A DNA stretch of 64,000 nt from Pseudomonas bijieensis (GTDB lineage Bacteria; Pseudomonadota; Gammaproteobacteria; Pseudomonadales; Pseudomonadaceae): assembly GCF_013347965.1 (NCBI RefSeq), contig NZ_CP048810.1, positions 496,001 through 560,000 on the forward strand, given 5' to 3'. A model generated the notes under the pieces. That model was given only the letters and a program-made list of their open reading frames with translations. It searched no databases and was not told the origin of the DNA. Below, piece by piece: positions 57,192-64,000 of this stretch (positions are counted from its first letter, which is position 1; every line of letters starts with the position of its first letter). A program made the translations under genes and the position numbers.

Positions 57192-58091
57192 ATGAAAAAC
57201 ATCGCCAGGGCGCTGGTTATCGCAGTCCTCGCCATCGGTGTGTCGGGATGCATCGGCCCGCCCATCGAACTGACTCCACAAACCGAGCAAAGCCTGCTGG
57301 CACAACCCCCGATCCGTTTTTTGCTGACCTTCGATGACGGGCCCAGTGCCTCGTCTTTCTGGAACCCGAGCCTGGAGGTGCTGGATGCCCTCGCGCACAA
57401 CCCGGTGCAGCCGGGGATCAAGGCGGTATTTTTTGTCCAGACCCGTGCACTAAGAGCTGGCAACAGCGACATCGGACGCTCGGTGATGCACCGTGAACAG
57501 CGCGAAGGTCATATCCTGGGCTTCCATACGGCGACTTACTGGCATACCAACCATCGCTTTCTGAGTCCTGACGAACTGGAGCAGTCACTGGTCAAGGGCG
57601 GGGGTGATATCGCCGCCATCACAGGGGCAGCGCCCACCCTGGTGAGGCCGCCGTTCTGGAGTTACGACAGGCGCACCTTCGCCGCTTATCAGCAGCACGG
57701 CTTGCACGTATTGCTGACCGACCTGAGCGCCAACGATGGTAAGGTCTGGGGAATCACCGCCAGCCCACGACGGCGAATCAACCTGACGCGCCAGCTCTCT
57801 GAAGTGCGCGAACGCATCGCCGCCGGGCAGTTGCCCGCGGTTGACGGGGTGATTCCGGTGGTGGTCACCTTTCATGACCTCAACCGCTATACCGCCCGAC
57901 ATGCCCGGGAATACTTGCAAATCCTGCTCGACGCTGCCCGAGCCACGGGCGTGAGGACCGACGCCAAGCCCTTCTATGATGACCGTCAGGCGCTGGAGCG
58001 GGCCGCGATGGCGCGCACGGTCAAGAACACTAGCGAACCGGTGCACTTGCCGGGTTTGTGGGATTGGTTGTGGGATTCGGATTCCCATTGA
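57192..58091 (+). CDS. Polysaccharide deacetylase-family lipoprotein
   Basis: A 299-residue protein with lipobox GVSGC (C20). The NodB-type core begins LTFDDGPS (D48, D49). The metal-binding histidines appear in GFHTATYWH (H112 and H118), where the gap is wider than the usual H-T-x2-H, and RPPFWSYD supplies the arginine-proline motif. It would remove acetyl groups from a glycan in the periplasm or outer membrane. The altered spacing and missing neighbours leave the substrate open. Confidence 0.85.
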   Translation: MKNIARALVIAVLAIGVSGCIGPPIELTPQTEQSLLAQPPIRFLLTFDDGPSASSFWNPSLEVLDALAHNPVQPGIKAVFFVQTRALRAGNSDIGRSVMHREQREGHILGFHTATYWHTNHRFLSPDELEQSLVKGGGDIAAITGAAPTLVRPPFWSYDRRTFAAYQQHGLHVLLTDLSANDGKVWGITASPRRRINLTRQLSEVRERIAAGQLPAVDGVIPVVVTFHDLNRYTARHAREYLQILLDAARATGVRTDAKPFYDDRQALERAAMARTVKNTSEPVHLPGLWDWLWDSDSH

Positions 58092-58203
58092 GAGGCTCAG
58101 GCCTGCGTCGTTGTGCAAGGTTGCGACGCTCGGTTGGCTCCCTTGCGCAAACTGAGTGTAAGGTAGGTGGCGTAACCCTGGTTTATCTCGAAAGGAGGTG
58201 ACA

Positions 58204-58395
58204 ATGAGTACTGCGATGCTGACCAAAATGCATATCAACGGGTATGACGTGCTCAGCGTAAACAGCGGCCCATGGCGGGTCTGCACTCAGGCCGACCGAT
58301 TGGGCTCCTTTGCTTCCCGTGAGGAAGCACTGGCCTACGCCGCCGCATTGCCGGCCAGGAAAAAACACGGCCGCCAGGCTACGACCGCCAAATAG
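58204..58395 (+). CDS. Small hypothetical protein with very strong ribosome site
   Basis: A 63-residue protein beginning MSTAMLTKMHINGYD. AAAGGAGGTGA, complementary to the 16S rRNA tail, precedes the ATG at 58204, predicting high translation. The core (YDVLSVNSGPWRVCTQ, SFASREEALAYAAAL) resembles short DUF2188-like domains, tentatively. Confidence 0.7.
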   Translation: MSTAMLTKMHINGYDVLSVNSGPWRVCTQADRLGSFASREEALAYAAALPARKKHGRQATTAK

Positions 58396-58470
58396 CGCCG
58401 TCAAAGGCGAGGGGAGTTGGCTGCGAACCGAGCCGTATGGTTCGTTGCGCAGCCGATTCCTCCATCTCTG

Positions 58471-60267
58471 TCAGGTGGGTGCCAGTTCCAGCGGAATTTC
58501 CAGGGTGAACAGCGCTCCCTGTCCAGGGCCGTCGCTATGCACATGGAGGTGGCCATTCATTTCAACCGCCGCCAAGGCGCAGCTGTGCAAGCCGAAGCCA
58601 TGGCCGTCCTTGCGGGTGGTGAACCCGTGGTTGAAGATGCGAGTCAGGTTCTCGGGCGTAATGCCTTCGCCTCGATCCTTGACGCTGACGCACAGCGTTT
58701 TCTGATCGACGACCCGGATTCCCAAAGTCATTTCCCGAGGATGATCGCTGACGTGCGACATCGCGAATTTGGCGTTACTGATGAGGTTGATCAGGATCAA
58801 CAGCAACCTGTGCTTGTCACCCATTATCATCGGGACGTCCTGATAGTCCTTGATGACGGTGACGTGGTGCCGGCTCAGCGCGCCCGAGTTCATGCGTAAC
58901 GCATCTTCGAACAGATCACTGATGCTCAGTGCCTCGATCAGCCTGGCAGCTCCGGCGTAGGTTTGCTGGGTGGTGACGATTTCCTTGATGTGGTCGATGC
59001 TTTTGGTCAGTTGCGCCAGTTCTTCGATAAGCAGTGTTTGCTCGGCGGCGATGGAGTCGACCAGCTCATTGAAGTAGCGGGGCAACAATTTGCCCTTTTC
59101 ATCGCTGGTGATGAACTGGCCCAGGTCGTCGGCATGTTCATTCATCATTTTTACGGCTTTTCCAAGGCCCAGTGTCTTGCTGCTGCGCAACTTGCGGGTT
59201 ACCAGGTCCGCGGAAATATTCACGCTGTTGAGCACATTCCCGACGTTGTGCAACACGTTAGTGGCGATCTCGGCCATGCCTGCCATCCGTGCGGCGTCCA
59301 CCAGTTCACGTTCAGCCTCTTTCAGTTCGCGAGTGCGTTCTTGCACGCGCTCCTCGAGCCGTTCATTGGACGATTGCAGTTCGTGGTTGATCTGGTTGAT
59401 GACGGCGTAGCTGCGAACCAGCCGCACCGCCAGGTAGATCATCAATAGCGCCATGAGGCTGGCGCACACACCCAGGTAGACATGGTATTGACGGTCCGCA
59501 GCAGCCGTCCTGCGCTGCGTCTCGTTCAACAGTTCGTTGATGCTATCCAGTTCCTGGGCCACCGGAATCACGCTGATGCGGTCAAGAAGGTCATTGACGA
59601 TCGGTTGTTCCTCGATAATAGCTCTGACGTGCTGCGCCAGGGTGATGAAGGGAGGTTGGTAGGTCGCGGGTAACTGGCTGATGTATCGTTCCAGTTCATT
59701 GAGCTGGTTCTGCACCTCCTTGGCTTTGTCCGAGGTGACATACAATGCGTACTCCAGCGTCGTCAGTGACAGCTCAAGCACATTGGAAGCCACCGTAAGG
59801 CGTTCCGCAGGGCTTTTGACTGTCATCTCCTTGAGCAATGTCTGAATGTCGTCTTCGATGACCGGCAGAGCGTCCAGGGCAGTGCGCAGCTTGGCGTTGT
59901 GTTGCTGGAATTGATCGACCAGTACTGTCTTGTTCTTGACCGCATCCACATAACCTTGGCGCCTGGACGCCCAAAGAGTCGCCAGGGGACCTGCGTTATT
60001 GAGCTGCTCCAACTGCTCCCATCGGCTGCCCGCCTCAGGCGGTGGCGCCAGCGACAGATTGTTGTTGACGCCGATTTTTTTCCTCAGGATCTTGACGCTC
60101 CAGTTAGCGTCGGCCTGCTTGAGTTGGCGGATGAAGTCACGGGATTCGAAGTAGGTCGATGAGTCGTACGTATAGGACTTGATCAGAAAGAATATCAGGG
60201 CTGAAAACGCAATCAGCGCGACGGCCAGCAAGGCAGGCCATTTGTACTTCTTGATAATGTAGGTCAC
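58471..60267 (-). CDS. Membrane sensor histidine kinase with DAHL-like periplasmic domain
   Basis: A 598-residue kinase. Transmembrane helices at about 12-32 and 265-290 enclose an all-helical periplasmic domain of the DAHL type. A coiled coil follows (ELQSSNERLEERVQERTRELKEAERE). The phosphoacceptor H340 is in NVLHNVGNVLNSVN, a divergent H box, and the ATPase domain shows LINLISNAKFAM, DRGEGI and HGFGLHSCAL. There is no adjacent response regulator or receiver domain, so its partner is elsewhere. The signal is unknown. Confidence 0.88.
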   Translation of the reverse strand: MTYIIKKYKWPALLAVALIAFSALIFFLIKSYTYDSSTYFESRDFIRQLKQADANWSVKILRKKIGVNNNLSLAPPPEAGSRWEQLEQLNNAGPLATLWASRRQGYVDAVKNKTVLVDQFQQHNAKLRTALDALPVIEDDIQTLLKEMTVKSPAERLTVASNVLELSLTTLEYALYVTSDKAKEVQNQLNELERYISQLPATYQPPFITLAQHVRAIIEEQPIVNDLLDRISVIPVAQELDSINELLNETQRRTAAADRQYHVYLGVCASLMALLMIYLAVRLVRSYAVINQINHELQSSNERLEERVQERTRELKEAERELVDAARMAGMAEIATNVLHNVGNVLNSVNISADLVTRKLRSSKTLGLGKAVKMMNEHADDLGQFITSDEKGKLLPRYFNELVDSIAAEQTLLIEELAQLTKSIDHIKEIVTTQQTYAGAARLIEALSISDLFEDALRMNSGALSRHHVTVIKDYQDVPMIMGDKHRLLLILINLISNAKFAMSHVSDHPREMTLGIRVVDQKTLCVSVKDRGEGITPENLTRIFNHGFTTRKDGHGFGLHSCALAAVEMNGHLHVHSDGPGQGALFTLEIPLELAPT

Positions 60268-60507
60268 GCGATTCTCCTGTTCAGGGCGCCTGTCGAGGGT
60301 GTCGGTGAATGCCCGGGCGGGCGGGAAATGTCAGAGCGTGAGGCGAAGAGAGCGTTGAACTGTCGTAGCGATGTTTGCGTGGGTTTGCTTTTGCCTTGGT
60401 ACACATTGAGCTCCCTGCTAACGGTGAACGTCGGGGGTCGTCAGTGACGTGAGTGTAGCGTTAACGAGACAGCTCGATGGCATTGGCCGTGAAGGCTGAG
60501 ACGGTGG

Positions 60508-60537
60508 ACGAGCGCGGCCAGGACTGGCCGCGCTCGT
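60508..60537. terminator. Very stable 14-pair hairpin
   Basis: ACGAGCGCGGCCAG and CTGGCCGCGCTCGT are perfect inverted arms two bases apart, just after the stop of the SPFH gene. There is no T-run, so it may stabilise the transcript end rather than terminate. The remaining 240 bases up to 60267 hold no recognisable feature. Confidence 0.45.
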
Positions 60538-60543
60538 GAGGGT

Positions 60544-61440
60544 TTACTGATTCTTGATGTCAATGAAGGGCAGGGCGCCGTTCGGCAGCACGGTGGTGGG
60601 TAATACACCATTCCAGCGCTCGGCCTTGGTGAGCTCTACCAGATTCTGGTTGCTGGCCAAGGCCTGGGCACGTGCCTTGATCGCTTCGGCTTCGGCCTTT
60701 CCGCGCAATTCGGTGGCCAGTGCGTCTGCCTTGGCCTGGGCAACTTGAGAATCGGCTTCTGCCTGGGCCTGGGTGACACGAATCTGGGCTTGAACCTGCT
60801 CGGTCGCCAGTTGCTGCTCACGGGTCTTGACCTGCACTTCGGCGGCCATGCGCGCTTCAATGGCTTTTTCATAAGCGTCACTGAAGTCGATGTTTTCGAC
60901 CTGGACGCTGTCGATGATCACCGGCCCGGTAATCGTCGCCTTGATTGCGGTCGAAATATCGTTGACCAGTTGGACGCGATTCTGCACGGCAGCCACGGCG
61001 TTGAACTTGCCAAAGACGTTTTCCACCTGGGTCGGCACCTGACGGCTGATCATCCGGTCGCGGATGCCTTCAAGATCCTTGAACTGGGTATAGACCTTCG
61101 CGACATCGGAAGGCGCGATGTGCCAGGACACGGATACCTTGAGCTGGGCGGACTGTTGGTCCTTGCTGTAGGCCTGGAGGTCTTCATAAGCCGTCACTTG
61201 GCTCTGGACGCTGATCAGGCGCACAGACTCGATAAACGGCGTCTTGAAGGACAGTCCCGGTTCAACCACCCCGACCAGCGCCCCGTTGCGCAGAAGAACG
61301 CCGCGCTCGGTTTCGTCGACCGTGTACCAACTGCCAAAGAAGACGCACAACAGGACGATGCCTACGATTGCCGCAACGAGAGAACCGATGGTTTTACTGG
61401 TCACTTTTCTTTCCTTGAGTGGAGGGGTGGTTTTTGCCAT
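60544..61440 (-). CDS. SPFH/prohibitin-family membrane protein
   Basis: A 298-residue protein with one N-terminal transmembrane helix (IGSLVAAIVGIVLLCVFFGSW) and a Band-7 domain (VDETERGVLLRNGALVGVVEPGL to about residue 215), then an Ala/Glu/Gln-rich coiled coil (EQQLATEQVQAQIRVTQAQAEAD). It resembles prohibitins more than HflK/HflC. Such proteins form membrane scaffolds and modulate proteases. It is a single gene. Confidence 0.9.
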   Translation of the reverse strand: MAKTTPPLKERKVTSKTIGSLVAAIVGIVLLCVFFGSWYTVDETERGVLLRNGALVGVVEPGLSFKTPFIESVRLISVQSQVTAYEDLQAYSKDQQSAQLKVSVSWHIAPSDVAKVYTQFKDLEGIRDRMISRQVPTQVENVFGKFNAVAAVQNRVQLVNDISTAIKATITGPVIIDSVQVENIDFSDAYEKAIEARMAAEVQVKTREQQLATEQVQAQIRVTQAQAEADSQVAQAKADALATELRGKAEAEAIKARAQALASNQNLVELTKAERWNGVLPTTVLPNGALPFIDIKNQ

Positions 61441-61495
61441 GACGGTATGTCAATCCTGAAAGACCGAAGCAGGCATTCTGAATGCCAGACACGAA

Positions 61496-61519
61496 AAAGC
61501 CCTGAATAATCAGGGCTTT
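61496..61519 (-). terminator. Terminator after tRNA-Ser
   Basis: AAAGCCCTGA-ATAA-TCAGGGCTTT is a perfect inverted repeat; on the minus strand it is followed by further T residues. Confidence 0.85.
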
Positions 61520-61531
61520 AACGTTAGAAGA

Positions 61532-61619
61532 TGGCGGAGGCGATGGGATTCGAACTCATGGACCTGTTACAGTCGACGGTTTTCAAGACCGTTGCCTTAA
61601 ACCACTCGGCCACACCTCC
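61532..61619 (-). tRNA. tRNA-Ser (TGA)
   Basis: An 88-base class II tRNA with acceptor GGAGGTG/CGCCTCC (one G-T pair), anticodon TGA in GTCTTGAAAAC, variable arm, T loop GTTCGAATC and encoded CCA. The T stem has one A-C mismatch. Confidence 0.94.
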
Positions 61620-61638
61620 GTATTGCGTTGCGGGCGCC

Positions 61639-61666
61639 ATAATACCCGAATGAAACACACTGTCAA
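61639..61666 (-). promoter_or_regulatory. Sigma-70 promoter of tRNA-Ser
   Basis: On the minus strand TTGACA (61666-61661) and TATTAT (61644-61639) are separated by 16 bases and lie about 20 bases before the tRNA. Confidence 0.75.
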
Positions 61667-61743
61667 ACTCTCTACGTAGCTTGTTACAGAGCGTCTGTTA
61701 TGATCCTTGCCACTGAATGTTTCAAAACCGGAGGAGTGTCGCC

Positions 61744-62415
61744 ATGCGCGAACAGGATTACGCAGTGAACAACAGCGTGCAGGCTGAGCAGCTAGAGGTT
61801 AGCCGCGTCCTGCGCAACACTTATGGCCTGCTGGCACTTACGCTCGCTTTCAGCGGTGTGATGGCCTACGTCGCACAACAGATGCGGGTGGGTTACCCGA
61901 ACATCTTCGTCGTGCTGATCGGTTTCTACGGCCTTTTCTTCCTTACCAACAAACTCCGTGATTCGGCCTGGGGCCTGGTGTCGGCTTTCGCCCTGACCGG
62001 TTTCATGGGCTTCCTGCTCGGCCCGATCCTCAATCGCTACCTGCAAATGCAGGGCGGCGCCGAAGTGGTCAGCTCGGCCTTTGCAATGACCGCACTGGTA
62101 TTTGGTGGCCTGTCGGCCTACGTGCTGATTTCCCGCAAGGACATGAGTTTCCTCGGCGGTTTCATCACCGCAGGTTTCTTCGTCTTGCTGGGTGCGGTGC
62201 TGGCCAGCTTCTTCTTCCAGATCAGCGGCTTGCAACTGGCGATCAGCGCCGGCTTCGTGTTGTTCTCGTCGGTCTGCATCCTGTACCAGACCAGCGCTAT
62301 CATCCACGGCGGCGAGCGTAACTACATCATGGCCACTGTCAGCCTGTATGTATCGATCTACAACCTGTTCGTCAGCCTGCTGCAACTGTTCGGCCTGATG
62401 GGTCGCGATGACTGA
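61744..62415 (+). CDS. BAX inhibitor-1 / YccA-family membrane protein
   Basis: A 223-residue protein with seven predicted transmembrane helices. The start at 61744 follows GGAGGAG. The opening VLRNTYGLLALTLAFSGVMAYVAQQM and the C-terminal IYNLFVSLLQLFGLM are typical of the Bax1-I family. YccA in E. coli interacts with the FtsH protease at jammed translocons; a similar membrane-quality role is likely. A strong terminator follows. Confidence 0.92.
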   Translation: MREQDYAVNNSVQAEQLEVSRVLRNTYGLLALTLAFSGVMAYVAQQMRVGYPNIFVVLIGFYGLFFLTNKLRDSAWGLVSAFALTGFMGFLLGPILNRYLQMQGGAEVVSSAFAMTALVFGGLSAYVLISRKDMSFLGGFITAGFFVLLGAVLASFFFQISGLQLAISAGFVLFSSVCILYQTSAIIHGGERNYIMATVSLYVSIYNLFVSLLQLFGLMGRDD

Positions 62416-62433
62416 TTGCATCCGCAATGAGTG

Positions 62434-62460
62434 AAAAGCCCGCTTCGGCGGGCTTTTTTT
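62434..62460 (+). terminator. Rho-independent terminator after the YccA-like gene
   Basis: AAAAGCCCGC-TTCG-GCGGGCTTTTTTT, a classic tetraloop terminator. Confidence 0.95.
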
Positions 62461-62815
62461 CGTCCGCGTTTTGAGGTCGTGGCCAATAGCCTTTAAAAAG
62501 CCTTAAGCGTGATGGCACCTTTGAATAAATGATCTACACCTATGGCTAGGAACTGCATTGCCAGGGGCGGCATGAAGTGGATCGATCAGCGACTGCGCGA
62601 AATCTCGCCACACCCTCCGGATACCGTTCGCATTTGGCTATCAAGCCTTGTCTGGTCGTGCCCGATTCTTGGGCCCAAGGAGGTGGGCAACATCAGTGAC
62701 CGTGGACCGTGAGCAGGTATGGGCATGGTGCCCAAGCCTGATAACAGAAGGAGACCCTGCGCATCGTTCAATTGTTCGATGGGACGGCGGGCGTTCTCCC
62801 TATAAGGAGATATCG
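62461..62815. other. Gene-free region before the last gene
   Basis: These 355 bases contain only short, weak open frames. The right end holds the ribosome site AAGGAGATATCG of the next gene. I see no clear promoter consensus. Confidence 0.5.
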
Positions 62816-64000
62816 ATGAACCACCCCCAAGGAAAGATCGCTGCATTGCTGACCCTGACAGGCGCGCTGACCATGGCGGGCGCCCACGCGGGGACCTTCC
62901 CTGATTTCGGCTACGGGCCACCCAAGAGCGTCTACTCCGGTCCATTATTCCGGCTCAGCCAAGACTATCCCACCGTGGCCCCGGGCCCTTCCTCGATGCC
63001 GGCATTCTTCAAGCATCTGCCCACCACGTTCAGCAATGATTTTGAAACCTGGCGTTCCTATATGAACGAGGTCAAGGCTTATTGCCTGGAAGGCAATACG
63101 GGGATCGGCTGGGATGTGCAGAAAAACAAGGTTCGCCAGTGGTATCACATGCCATGGCAACACTATGGCCCCAATGGTCGCGAAGGTATCCGAGGGCTAA
63201 CCAAGGAGGCACCGATCAAGCCATTGCAATTGGCGAGCACTCAAAAAGGCAGTGGCCAGACCTACGCAGTAGGTATCTATAACGATATAGGGGGCTACAC
63301 CATTGGCCAGGTCTGGAAAGACCCGCAGAACCCTGACCCGAGCTACACCTCACAACCTAAGGGCTTTCCCAACGGTACAGTCGTCTGCAAGGCGTTGTTT
63401 GCCGATATAGACGTCACCACGGTGCCATTCCTGGCCAATCCATTGCTCTGGAATGCGTACACCACCAAGACGTTCACCTCGACAGAGCGCGCGGTGACCC
63501 AAGTCGCGCTGATTCAGATGGACATCGCCGTGCGGGACACCCGCGTGAGCGACACCGGCTGGCTGTTCGGGACGTTCCAATACAACGGTGCTGTGACCGG
63601 TAAAGCGAACTGGAACAATCTGGTGCCCGTGGGGATTATGTGGGGCAACGATCCCAAAGAGACCGGCAACGCGTTCACCAACCCGACCCCTACCGAAACC
63701 AAGATCAACCCGGCGCTCAAGCAGACAGCCATCAACGCGAACACCAAAGAGCTGCCACCCACCCATCTGGGTTGGAACGGGCGCCTCAACGGTCCCGTGG
63801 ACAATCCCCAGGCCTCCTGCCTGAGTTGCCACATGACCGCTGAGTACCAGCAATTGGCGCTGATGAACCCGACCTTCCAAGCCAACCCGCCACCCGTGGG
63901 CGGTGAGGAGTGGATGAAGTGGTTCCAGAATATTCCAGCCGGCCAACCCTTTACCCCTGGCACCCGAAGCACCGACTACAGCCTGCAATTGTCCGGTTCC
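62816..64000 (+). CDS. Secreted protein with one CxxCH heme motif, 3' end missing
   Basis: The first 395 codons of a gene cut by the right edge. AAGGAG precedes the ATG. A signal peptide ends AHAGTFPDF. The body is rich in Trp, Tyr and Pro (VRQWYHMPWQHYGPNGREG, GGYTIGQVWKD) and reads like a large periplasmic domain. C335-L-S-C338-H339 is a c-type heme motif, followed by a methionine. It may be a cytochrome-c-domain protein of unknown function; the fold is not recognised. Confidence 0.75.
   Translation, partial: MNHPQGKIAALLTLTGALTMAGAHAGTFPDFGYGPPKSVYSGPLFRLSQDYPTVAPGPSSMPAFFKHLPTTFSNDFETWRSYMNEVKAYCLEGNTGIGWDVQKNKVRQWYHMPWQHYGPNGREGIRGLTKEAPIKPLQLASTQKGSGQTYAVGIYNDIGGYTIGQVWKDPQNPDPSYTSQPKGFPNGTVVCKALFADIDVTTVPFLANPLLWNAYTTKTFTSTERAVTQVALIQMDIAVRDTRVSDTGWLFGTFQYNGAVTGKANWNNLVPVGIMWGNDPKETGNAFTNPTPTETKINPALKQTAINANTKELPPTHLGWNGRLNGPVDNPQASCLSCHMTAEYQQLALMNPTFQANPPPVGGEEWMKWFQNIPAGQPFTPGTRSTDYSLQLSGS

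Noticed and set aside
62541..62711. A 56-codon frame upstream of the last gene
   Set aside because: No ribosome site, no hydrophobic or repeated pattern, and composition not distinct from non-coding DNA.

Overview
The window reads as chromosomal DNA of a fluorescent Pseudomonas (P. fluorescens complex). The reasons are high-GC codon use throughout, a quinoprotein (ped/exa) locus in the order known from P. putida and P. aeruginosa, a MuxABC-OpmB efflux operon, and two families of palindromic intergenic repeats typical of this group (GTGGGAGCGAGCCTGCTCGC and GTGGCGAGGGGATTTATCCCC). No phage, plasmid, CRISPR array or intact insertion sequence is visible.

Positions 1-16.9 kb hold a periplasmic PQQ-dependent alcohol oxidation locus: a beta-propeller protein (cut by the left edge), an ABC-type binding protein, a sensor kinase/response regulator pair (pedS2/pedR2 type, the regulator broken by a one-base C-run frameshift), a periplasmic pentapeptide protein, a Ca-type quinoprotein dehydrogenase (pedE), cytochrome c (pedF), three quinoprotein accessory genes, a lanthanide-type quinoprotein dehydrogenase (pedH), an aldehyde dehydrogenase (pedI/exaC), a solitary 23-residue pqqA, an iron-type alcohol dehydrogenase (ercA) and a hybrid histidine kinase. 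Alcohols would be oxidised in the periplasm by PedE or PedH, electrons leaving through PedF and aldehydes handled by PedI. Promoters of pedE/pedF and pedH share a 16-bp block and GGGAA/TTCCC palindromes.

Positions 17-31 kb carry an acyltransferase-like membrane protein, malate:quinone oxidoreductase and then an unusual eight-gene transport operon led by a Phd-like/transposase-fragment regulator: a TpsB/FhaC-type outer-membrane transporter, a DUF2341-LamG-ExbB fusion, ExbD, TonB, a porin, a coiled-coil protein, a YbjN protein and a parvulin isomerase, followed by a LysR-type regulator. No TpsA exoprotein gene is present beside it. This is the best candidate for a poorly described system: a proton-motive-force-energised envelope machine with its own outer-membrane channel. 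From memory it resembles P. aeruginosa PA0691-PA0701, where a TpsA gene (pdtA) is adjacent.

Positions 31-45.3 kb hold a deletion-bearing GNAT pseudogene, small hypotheticals, tpx, muxABC-opmB, a crotonase, nudC and a TSUP permease. Positions 45.6-54 kb form an iron-uptake region on the minus strand: Fur box, fecI, fecR, TonB receptor with STN domain, binding lipoprotein, permease, ATPase, plus an MFS exporter. Positions 54-64 kb contain tRNA-Cys, tRNA-Leu and tRNA-Ser, a Nudix hydrolase, several small Pseudomonas hypotheticals, a polysaccharide deacetylase lipoprotein, an orphan histidine kinase, an SPFH protein, a BI-1/YccA membrane protein and, at the right edge, an incomplete secreted protein with one CxxCH motif.
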